This document shows, piece after piece, positions 5,651-12,019 of a stretch of 12,019 bases of DNA. Origin of the DNA: an uncultured Flavobacteriales bacterium. Its GTDB lineage: Bacteria; Bacteroidota; Bacteroidia; Flavobacteriales; UBA1820. Made by a program: the position numbers and the translations under genes. A model generated the notes under the pieces. That model ran no database searches and was not told the origin of the DNA. It saw nothing but the letters and a program-made list of their open reading frames with translations. Within the stretch, counting starts at the first letter, position 1; every line of letters begins with the position of its first letter. Location of the stretch: NCBI GenBank assembly GCA_938023515.1, contig CALJDR010000066.1, forward strand, positions 1-12,019, read 5' to 3'.

Positions 5651-7660
5651 TCAGGTGTTTTGCAGGCCGTCGAGCTCCTCCTGCGCCTTTTCCCAGCGGG
5701 CCATATGGTCTTCGAGGGATTGCTTGAGGTGCTTGTATTTTTCAAAATCGTCCTGGGAGGGCACATATCCGGGAGAGGCGAAATCCTTGTCCATCGCGGC
5801 GATCTCCTTTTCGAAACGCTCGATCTCCTGCTCCTCTTTTTTCACGGCGTTCTGCACTCGGCGCAGGTTCTTCTCCGCTTCTTTCTTGTCGGCCCAGGAC
5901 TGGTCTTTCTCGTCCTGTGCGGCCGGTTTCTGAGGTTCTTTAGCCGCAGGCTGTTCCTTGACGGATTTCGATTCGCTGAGCTCCATGTCGCGGAACGAAT
6001 CCACCCTCCGTTGGGAAAGGTAAAAGCCGATGTCGCCCAGGTATTCTTTGATATGCCCGTCGCGGAATTCGTAAGTCTTGTTCGTGAGCCCCGAAAGGAA
6101 ATCGCGGTCGTGGGACACCAGGATGAGCGTCCCGTCGAAGGATTCGAGCGCCTGTTTGAGGATGGCTTTCGAACGGATGTCCAAGTGGTTGGTCGGTTCG
6201 TCCATGATCAGCACGTTGAACGGACGCACCAGCATTTTGCACAGCGCCAGACGGCCGCGCTCACCGCCGGAGAGCACTTTTACCTTTTTCTCGATGGCAT
6301 CGCCGGAAAACAGGAAACTGCCCAACAGGTCGCGTGACTTCGGACGCATCGCTTCGGTCGCCTCGTCCTCGATGGTCTGGATGAGGGTTTTCTCCATGTC
6401 GAGCGTCTCTTTCTGGTTCTGCGCATAGTACCCCACATGCACATTGTGGCCTATCTCGATCGTCCCTTCGTAATCGATCTGCCCCAGCAAACAGCGCACG
6501 AAAGTGGTCTTACCTTGCCCATTCTTCCCCACAAAGGCGATCTTGTCGCCCCGGTGCGCCTGGAAATCGATCCCCTTGAGCACCTGTTTGGGGGTGTACT
6601 CCACTTCGACTTCCCCGTTCTCCCGCTCGATGGTGCGGGTGGCATCGTGGAAAGTCTTCTGTACGTCCTCGGCCCGGTAAACCGTCTTGCCTGTGGGGCT
6701 GTCCACCTGGAATTTCAGGTGCATAGCCGCCACGTCGTCGGTATCGACCTCGACGAGCTCTTTCTTTTCCAGACGCTTCATCAAACTCTGGGCAAAAGCC
6801 GCCTTGGTAGCTTTGTAACGGAATTTTTCGATGAGCTGTTCGGTCTGTTTGATCTCCTTTTCCTGGTTCTTGCGGGTCGCGATCTGCTTTTCGCGGATCT
6901 CGGCGCGGAGCTCGAGGTATTTGGAATAAGGCTGTTTGTAGTCGTAAATGCGCCCGGCGGATATTTCGATGGTCCGGTTGGTGATATTGTCCAGGAACGT
7001 GCGGTCGTGGCTCACCAGCACCACGCCTCCGGCGAACTTGTTCAAAAAGTCCTCCAGCCAGATGATGGACTCGATGTCCAGATGGTTGGTCGGCTCGTCC
7101 AAGAGCAAAATATCGTTCTTCTGGAGCAGCAGTTTGGCCAGTTCGATACGCATACGCCACCCGCCGGAGAACAGCCGGGTATCCTTCTCGAAATCCGACC
7201 GCTCGAATCCCAGCCCGAGCAGAATGCGTTCGATCTCCCCGGCATAGGTGTATCCTCCTGCCAGGTCGTACTTATGGGTAAGGTCATTGAGCTCTTCGAT
7301 GAGTTTCATGTACCCGTCGCTCTGGTAGTCTGTCCGGGAGGCCAGTTGGTGGTTCACTTCGTCGAGCCGTTTTTCGATGGCTTTTATTTCGGCGAACGAA
7401 CTCTCTATCTCGCCCATCAGGGTGTGCCGGTCGACAAAATCGATATCCTGCCGCAGGATACCTACTTTGATGTTCCCGTCGTACGACAGGTCGCCCTCGT
7501 CCGGACGCAGATCGCCGGCGAGCATTTTGAGCAGGGTCGTCTTACCTGCGCCGTTTTTTCCGGCCAAGCCTATACGGTCTCCCTTGTCGATCCGAAAACT
7601 CACCCCGGTAAAGAGCGGGGTTCCTGAAAAATAAATGGCGATATTGTTGGCCGATAACAT
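5651..7660 (-). CDS. ABC-F family ATPase (ribosome-associated, Uup/YheS-like)
   Basis: The product is 669 aa with two ATP-binding cassettes and no membrane segments. Cassette 1 has Walker A GKNGAGKT (34-41), signature FSGGW (164-168), Walker B LLLDEPTNHLD (185-195) and SHDR (217-220). A charged helical linker at about 240-310 corresponds to the P-site tRNA interaction motif of ABC-F proteins. Cassette 2 has GKNGQGKT (378-385), LSGGE (463-467) and MDEPTNHLD (486-494). The C-terminal 100 residues are a Lys/Glu-rich coiled coil, as in Uup- and YheS-type members. ABC-F proteins act on the ribosome, rescuing stalled or difficult translation or, in some branches, giving antibiotic resistance. Length and the C-terminal coil favour a housekeeping member, but the branch is not certain. 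It is divergently arranged with atpD, and a strong terminator follows it. Confidence 0.93.
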   Translation of the reverse strand: MLSANNIAIYFSGTPLFTGVSFRIDKGDRIGLAGKNGAGKTTLLKMLAGDLRPDEGDLSYDGNIKVGILRQDIDFVDRHTLMGEIESSFAEIKAIEKRLDEVNHQLASRTDYQSDGYMKLIEELNDLTHKYDLAGGYTYAGEIERILLGLGFERSDFEKDTRLFSGGWRMRIELAKLLLQKNDILLLDEPTNHLDIESIIWLEDFLNKFAGGVVLVSHDRTFLDNITNRTIEISAGRIYDYKQPYSKYLELRAEIREKQIATRKNQEKEIKQTEQLIEKFRYKATKAAFAQSLMKRLEKKELVEVDTDDVAAMHLKFQVDSPTGKTVYRAEDVQKTFHDATRTIERENGEVEVEYTPKQVLKGIDFQAHRGDKIAFVGKNGQGKTTFVRCLLGQIDYEGTIEIGHNVHVGYYAQNQKETLDMEKTLIQTIEDEATEAMRPKSRDLLGSFLFSGDAIEKKVKVLSGGERGRLALCKMLVRPFNVLIMDEPTNHLDIRSKAILKQALESFDGTLILVSHDRDFLSGLTNKTYEFRDGHIKEYLGDIGFYLSQRRVDSFRDMELSESKSVKEQPAAKEPQKPAAQDEKDQSWADKKEAEKNLRRVQNAVKKEEQEIERFEKEIAAMDKDFASPGYVPSQDDFEKYKHLKQSLEDHMARWEKAQEELDGLQNT

Positions 7661-7704
7661 GGTTCTTTGTCTTTAAATATCTCGAAAACGGTTTTTTACG
7701 TCTG

Positions 7705-7712
7705 CAAATGTA
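7705..7712 (-). promoter_or_regulatory. Candidate -7 box for the ABC-F gene
   Basis: TACATTTG on the minus strand matches TAnnTTTG, about 45 bases before the ABC-F ATG. No clear -33 element is seen at 19-20 bases. Confidence 0.4.
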
Positions 7713-7825
7713 CGAAAAAACTTTGAAGGCTCCCTGCATCCTTTCGGAACCGCTTTGGCGAAAAAAGGGATAGTTAAAAATGCGATATAGGCCGCTATAG
7801 GGTTCCCGGTGTTAAAAAATTTGCC

Positions 7826-7833
7826 TAATTTTG
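7826..7833 (+). promoter_or_regulatory. Candidate -7 box for atpDC
   Basis: TAATTTTG fits TAnnTTTG and predicts a start near 7840, giving a short leader of about 20 bases before the atpD ATG at 7861. The AT-rich sequence downstream is typical of Bacteroidetes translation starts without a Shine-Dalgarno. Confidence 0.45.
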
Positions 7834-7860
7834 CTAAGACTATAACCTAAGATATATCCG

Positions 7861-9396
7861 ATGGCAACAACGGCAGAAAAAACAAAAGGTAAGATCATCA
7901 AGATAGTAGGCCCCGTAGTGGACGTACAGTTCCCTCCCCAGGCGGAGGATTTCCCGAAAATATACGATGCGTTGGAAGTAGGCTCCGATACGGAGGGCAC
8001 CATCGTATTGGAAGTACAGCAGGAGATCGGCGAAGACACCGTGCGGTGTATCGCCATGGACATCACCGACGGGCTGTACCGGGGGATGGACGTAACGGCT
8101 ACCGGTGCGCCGATCAAAATGCCGATCGGAAAAGAGATCCGCGGGCGCCTGTTCAACGTAGCGGGCGACGCGATCGACGGACTGGGCGAACTCCCCAAAA
8201 AGGACGGACTGCCTATACACCGCCCGGCCCCGAAATTCGAAGAACTTTCCACCTCCTCGGAAGTCCTGTTTACCGGAATCAAGGTGATCGACCTGATCTG
8301 CCCGTACGTACGCGGCGGTAAGATCGGTCTGTTCGGCGGTGCGGGTGTGGGAAAAACGGTGCTCATCCAGGAACTGATCAACAATATCGCCAAACAGCAC
8401 GGAGGATTGTCGGTCTTCGCCGGGGTAGGAGAACGTACCCGCGAAGGGAACGACCTGTTGCGGGAAATGATCGAGTCCGGCATTATCAACTACGGCGAAG
8501 AATTCAAAAAATCGATGGAAGAAGGGTCTTGGGACCTTTCGAAAGTCGACCGCAAAGCCCTGGAAGAATCCAAGCTGGCTTTCGTATTCGGACAGATGAA
8601 CGAACCTCCGGGCGCCCGTGCCCGCGTAGCCCTTTCGGGTGTGACGCTGGCCGAGTATTTCCGCGACGGCGACAAAGACCAGGACCACGGCAAAGGCCGC
8701 GACATCCTGTTCTTCATCGACAATATATTCCGTTTCTCCCAGGCCGGATCGGAGGTATCGACCCTGTTGGGCCGTATGCCCTCGGCCGTAGGTTACCAGC
8801 CTACCCTGGCCTCGGAAATGGGTGCCCTGGAAGAGCGTATCGCCTCCACCAAACATGGTTCCATCACTTCGGTGCAGGCTGTGTATGTGCCGGCCGACGA
8901 CCTGACCGACCCGGCCCCGGCCACCACCTTCAACTTTTTGGATGCCAAAACGGTGCTTTCCCGTAAGATCGCGGAAATGGGTATCTACCCGGCCGTCGAT
9001 CCGCTGGATTCGACCTCGCGCATCCTCGACCCGACCGTGGTAGGCAAAGAACATTACGAAACGGCCCAGCGCGTCAAGGAAATCCTCCAGAAAAACGCCT
9101 CCCTCCAGGATATCATCGCCATCCTCGGCATGGACGAACTTTCGGAAGAGGACAAAATGGTGGTACAGCGCGCCCGCCGCGTGATGCGCTTCATGTCACA
9201 GCCGTTCTTCGTGGCCGAACAGTTCACCGGCCGCCCCGGTGTGTATGTGGACATCAAAGACACGATCAAAGGCTTCAACAGCATTATAGACGGTTCGATG
9301 GACAAATACCCGGAAGCAGCGTTCAGCTACGTAGGAACGATCGAACAGGCCGCCGAAAAAGGCGAAAAGATGCTCAAGGAGGTTTCCGAAAACTAA
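7861..9396 (+). CDS. atpD: F-type ATP synthase subunit beta
   Basis: The product is 511 aa and is the catalytic F1 subunit that makes or hydrolyses ATP on the cytoplasmic side of the membrane. The N-terminal beta-barrel starts at KGKIIKIVGPVVDV. The P-loop GGAGVGKT spans 159-166 (Lys165, Thr166). The catalytic glutamate is Glu191 in GERTREGND. Walker B is LFFIDN, with Asp287. SQAGSEVSTLLGRMPSAVGYQPTL and the DELSEED lever (425-431) are intact. It is about 50 residues longer than the E. coli protein. The extra length is visible after REMIESGI (EEFKKSMEEGSWDLSKVDRK region) and before RDILFFIDN (KDQDHGKG), insertions known from Bacteroidetes beta subunits. The start is the ATG giving MATTAEKTKG. 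No other upstream ATG is in frame nearby. atpC follows after 8 bases, and no other F1Fo subunit gene is in the window. Confidence 0.98.
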   Translation: MATTAEKTKGKIIKIVGPVVDVQFPPQAEDFPKIYDALEVGSDTEGTIVLEVQQEIGEDTVRCIAMDITDGLYRGMDVTATGAPIKMPIGKEIRGRLFNVAGDAIDGLGELPKKDGLPIHRPAPKFEELSTSSEVLFTGIKVIDLICPYVRGGKIGLFGGAGVGKTVLIQELINNIAKQHGGLSVFAGVGERTREGNDLLREMIESGIINYGEEFKKSMEEGSWDLSKVDRKALEESKLAFVFGQMNEPPGARARVALSGVTLAEYFRDGDKDQDHGKGRDILFFIDNIFRFSQAGSEVSTLLGRMPSAVGYQPTLASEMGALEERIASTKHGSITSVQAVYVPADDLTDPAPATTFNFLDAKTVLSRKIAEMGIYPAVDPLDSTSRILDPTVVGKEHYETAQRVKEILQKNASLQDIIAILGMDELSEEDKMVVQRARRVMRFMSQPFFVAEQFTGRPGVYVDIKDTIKGFNSIIDGSMDKYPEAAFSYVGTIEQAAEKGEKMLKEVSEN

Positions 9397-9404
9397 CGCC
9401 GGCT

Positions 9405-9686
9405 ATGGAGGTAAAAGTGATAAGCCCCGAAGGCGATGTGTTCGCCGGAAAAGCGGATTCCGTGATCCTCCCGGGGGAAAGCGGAGGATTCGAGATCCTC
9501 AACATGCACGCCCCTATCGTATCCACGCTGGGCAAAGGGGAGGTAGTGATACACGCTTCTTCCGGATTTGCGGATGCGAAAATGCAGGAAGGCCTGTCCC
9601 CGGATGAGAAAGGAGACCTCGTATTGGAAGTATCCTCCGGTGTGGTGAAGGCGCTCGATAACCATGTAACCATTCTGGTAGACTGA
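9405..9686 (+). CDS. atpC: F-type ATP synthase subunit epsilon, short form
   Basis: The product is 93 aa and forms part of the F1 central stalk, contacting gamma and the c-ring. Motifs of the N-terminal beta-sandwich are clear: MEVKVISPEGDVFAGKADSV, LPGESGGFEIL and HAPIVSTLGKGEV. The protein ends straight after this domain. The C-terminal two-helix region that inhibits ATP hydrolysis in the roughly 139-residue E. coli protein is absent. The stop is followed by a strong terminator and no frame continues, so this is the natural length and not a truncation. Similar short epsilons occur elsewhere in Bacteroidetes. It is co-transcribed with atpD, 8 bases apart. No Shine-Dalgarno stands at the usual distance from its ATG. 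Confidence 0.95.
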   Translation: MEVKVISPEGDVFAGKADSVILPGESGGFEILNMHAPIVSTLGKGEVVIHASSGFADAKMQEGLSPDEKGDLVLEVSSGVVKALDNHVTILVD

Positions 9687-9714
9687 TACTCCGTTTTTCG
9701 GACTAAAAATACCG

Positions 9715-9749
9715 GTACTCTCCGCCTGCACGCGGAGAGTACTTTTTTT
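9715..9749 (+). terminator. Rho-independent terminator of atpDC
   Basis: A perfect 11-bp stem, GTACTCTCCGC (9715-9725) with GCGGAGAGTAC (9732-9742), has loop CTGCAC and is followed by seven T (9743-9749). It ends the atpDC unit and separates it from the Rel gene. Confidence 0.96.
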
Positions 9750-9782
9750 ATCCCGTTAAGGCTTCTTATCGTCGAAATTTCA

Positions 9783-9796
9783 TACTTTTACTTTTC
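9783..9796 (+). promoter_or_regulatory. Weak -7-like boxes before the Rel gene
   Basis: Two overlapping near matches to TAnnTTTG, TACTTTTA (9783-9790) and TACTTTTC (9789-9796), each miss the final G. Because a strong terminator lies just upstream, the Rel gene needs a promoter in 9750-9823, and these are the best candidates seen. Confidence 0.25.
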
Positions 9797-9823
9797 GTAA
9801 AAAAATAAAAAAGCCACAAACCC

Positions 9824-11970
9824 ATGCCACCCAGCAAAGCTCCGGTACCTGAAATATCCCGCAAAGAGGCCCTCGACATACTGAAGGCCTACCGCCGGCT
9901 TTTGCAGTCGATACCGCACCAGCTCAGCCGGGAGGATCTGGCGATGGTTCATAAAGCCTTCAAACAGGCCGCCGAAGCGCACCGCCACCAGCGGCGCCGC
10001 TCGGGGGAGCCTTATATCTTCCATCCGATCGCCGTAGCTACGATCGTTGCCTCCCAGATGAGCCTCGATGCCACGGCCATTGCATCGGCCCTTTTACACG
10101 ACACGGTGGAGGATACCGACGTGACCCTCGAGGAGATCGAGCGGGAATACGGACCCACAGTGGCCCGGATCATCGACGGGCTGACCAAAATATCGGGCAT
10201 TTCCGATTCCAACGTGAGCGTACAGGCGGAAAATTTCCGCAAGATGCTCATCACCATCTCCAACGACATCCGTGTGATCCTGATCAAATTGGCCGACCGC
10301 CTGCACAATATGCAGACGATGGGTGCCATGATCCGGCAAAAACAGCAGAAGATCGCCTCCGAAACGCTCTACATCTACGCTCCTTTGGCACACCGATTGG
10401 GGCTGTACAATATCAAGACCGAAATGGAGGATCTCTCGCTCAAATACACCGAGCCGGAGGCCTACGAAAATATCGTCCGTCTGCTCCAGGAATCCGACCA
10501 GGCGCAGAAAGAATACATCAAGGGTTTCATCGGGGTGATAAAGGACGTGCTGGACAAAGAAAACCTGGACTACTCCATCACGGGGCGCAACAAATCCATC
10601 TATTCCATCTACAAAAAGATGGTCAACAAGGGGGTGAGCTTCGACGAGGTGTACGACCGTTTCGCCATCCGGATCGTCTACAAATGCGACGAAGAGGAGG
10701 AAAAATTCTGCGCGTGGAAGATTTATTCCATCGTCACGGATAAATTCCACCCCAACCCGGGCCGCCTGCGCGACTGGATCTCCACGCCCAAATCTACGGG
10801 GTATGAAGCCCTGCATATCACAGTGATGGGGCCGGAGAACCGTTGGGTCGAGGTACAGATCCGTTCCGAACGGATGAATGAACTGGCCGAAAAAGGATAC
10901 GCCGCCCACTACAAATACAAACACGCCGGGGAGGCCTCCGACAGATATATGGACGAATGGATCGCCAAGGTCCGCGAAACGCTGGAACAAGCGGAAGTGA
11001 ATGCCGCCGATCTGGTGAACGAATTCAAGCTCAACCTGCTGGTGGGGGAAATATTCGTCTTCACACCCAAAGGCGACCTGCGCAGCCTGCCCAAGGGAGC
11101 AACCGCATTGGATTTCGCGTTTGCCATCCACAGCGCGGTAGGGACAAAATGTTTAGGGGCAAAGGTAAACGGGACATTAGTTCCGCTGAACTACATCCTG
11201 CAGAGCGGCGACCAGGTGGAGATCATCACCGGGAAAAACCAGAAGCCCAAGGCCCAGTGGTTGGAATTCGTCAAGACCACCCGGGCCCGCAACAAGATAA
11301 AAGCCGCCCTGAACGAGGACGTGCGGGAAACAGCCAAATACGGCCGCGAAATCCTCGAACGCAAACTTAAACATCTGAAGATAGACCTGAGCGAAAAGAC
11401 GGTCAACGACTTGGTGGCCTTCCTGAAAGCTGAGAATTCGCAGGATATGTTCTACCGGTTCGGAAAAGGCCTGGTGGACAATACGACCCTCAAGCAGTTC
11501 GTGTCGAGCCGGGGGTTCTTTTCCAACCTGCTGCGCCGCTCGCCCATCATGGGCGGGTCTTCCCGACAGCCCAACGCCGAAGAAAAGCCGCATTACGACC
11601 GGCTGGTATTCGGAGACAACGAAGATAAATTCAACTATACTCTCGCTCCGTGCTGCAGCCCGCAGCCGGGAGACGACGTATTCGGGTTCGTAAGCGTAGG
11701 CAAAGGGATCGTCGTGCACCGGAAAGATTGCCTGAACGCCACCGATATGCTTTCCAACTACGGATACCGGGTGCTTACCGCCAAATGGATAGACTCTTCG
11801 CAGGAAGAGGCCCGTGTCACCCTCGATATCACCGGAGTGGACAGCGTAGGCGTATTGAACCACCTGACCCAGATCATCTCCGAAGATATGGGCATCAATA
11901 TCGAATCCATCGTCGTCAAAAGCAAGGCGGGCATGTTCAACGGGGAGGTCTCGATGGTACTCCGCAACCG
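9824..11970 (+). CDS. Bifunctional (p)ppGpp synthetase/hydrolase, Rel/SpoT type (3' partial)
   Basis: The frame gives 715 complete genomic codons and then runs into the adapter, whose translation adds a false CLLYTSPSPRD tail. Domains in order are as follows. The HD hydrolase domain has His67 and HDTVED (92-97), so (p)ppGpp breakdown should work. The synthetase domain has GRNKSIYSIYKKM (Arg255, Lys257), RLRD (314-317) and EVQIR (343-347). RLRD stands where bifunctional enzymes have RxKD and RelA-type enzymes have ExDD, and its basic residue points to a bifunctional enzyme. A TGS domain spans about 409-470. The conserved CC motif is at 610-611, with Cys636 in HRKDC. An ACT domain begins near 663 and is cut off. 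Comparison with usual lengths suggests only about 20-30 residues are missing. The protein makes and degrades the stringent-response alarmone at the ribosome. The start is the first ATG after the atpDC terminator and lies at the expected distance from the HD domain. The gene could be called rel or spoT, so no symbol is given. Confidence 0.95.
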
Positions 11971-12019
11971 CTGTCTCTTATACACATCTCCGAGCCCACG
12001 AGACTCGACGTCATCTCGT
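11971..12019 (-). other. Illumina Nextera i7 adapter remnant (artefact)
   Basis: This is the exact reverse complement of the adapter at the window start. The 19-base mosaic end is at 11971-11989, the read-2 linker at 11990-12004, index TCGACGTC at 12005-12012, and part of the P7 primer follows. It truncates the Rel gene in frame. Confidence 0.98.

Noticed and set aside
6437..7627. 396-codon plus-strand frame opposite the ABC-F gene
   Set aside because: It is an antisense shadow. The minus strand encodes a complete ABC-F protein with all motifs.
7840..9054. 404-codon minus-strand frame opposite atpD
   Set aside because: It is an antisense shadow of a highly conserved gene.
10094..11131. 345-codon minus-strand frame opposite the Rel gene
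   Set aside because: It is an antisense shadow. The plus strand carries HD, synthetase and TGS domains.
11971..12018. Extension of the Rel protein to the end of the window
   Set aside because: The last 16 residues are translated adapter (CLLYTSPSPRD pattern) and do not continue the ACT domain.
1..12019. Terminal inverted repeats of a transposon or linear plasmid
   Set aside because: The repeats are exactly the Nextera adapter with a sample index, and no transposase gene is present.

Overview
The window looks like one metagenomic or draft-genome contig from a member of the Bacteroidales (phylum Bacteroidota). The evidence is an F1 beta subunit with the long insertions typical of that phylum, a short epsilon subunit, an SCS-type lipoprotein signal, Bacteroidetes-like promoter boxes (TAnnTTTG), and few classical Shine-Dalgarno sites. 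The genus cannot be named from this sequence. Both extremities (1-50 and 11971-12019) are not genomic. They are the two orientations of one Illumina Nextera i7 adapter with the same 8-base index, so the real insert is 51-11970 and the genes at both ends are cut by it.

Layout. 51-284 holds the C-terminal end of an unrecognised gene, followed by a strong terminator. 373-1926 is a compact unit with its own promoter-like box and terminator: a 256-aa lipoprotein with regularly spaced cysteines, then two adjacent small three-helix membrane proteins that resemble each other. 2115-3242 encodes an integral-membrane acyltransferase. Much of 373-3250 is visibly AT-richer than the rest. It ends at a tRNA-Leu(UAG) gene on the minus strand (3283-3364), whose terminator overlaps the acyltransferase 3' end. 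This is the accessory-looking part of the window.

3428-7660 is all on the minus strand. In transcription order it holds an ABC-F ATPase (7660 to 5651) with a strong terminator, a ROK-family sugar kinase (5503 to 4520) with its own terminator, and a second, closely similar ROK kinase (4405 to 3428), then the tRNA. The terminators indicate that these genes are separate transcription units.

7861-11970 is on the plus strand. atpD and atpC (ATP synthase beta and epsilon) form a two-gene unit closed by a perfect 11-bp terminator hairpin. A long Rel/SpoT-type (p)ppGpp synthetase/hydrolase follows and lacks only the end of its ACT domain.

The housekeeping half (energy, translation factor, stringent response, sugar phosphorylation) is ordinary. 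The part most likely to be undescribed is the three-gene lipoprotein/membrane-protein unit at 534-1878. Its lipoprotein has two C-x10-C motifs flanking a Gly/Ala-rich hydrophobic stretch, plus a further C-x10-C step. Its function cannot be assigned from sequence alone.
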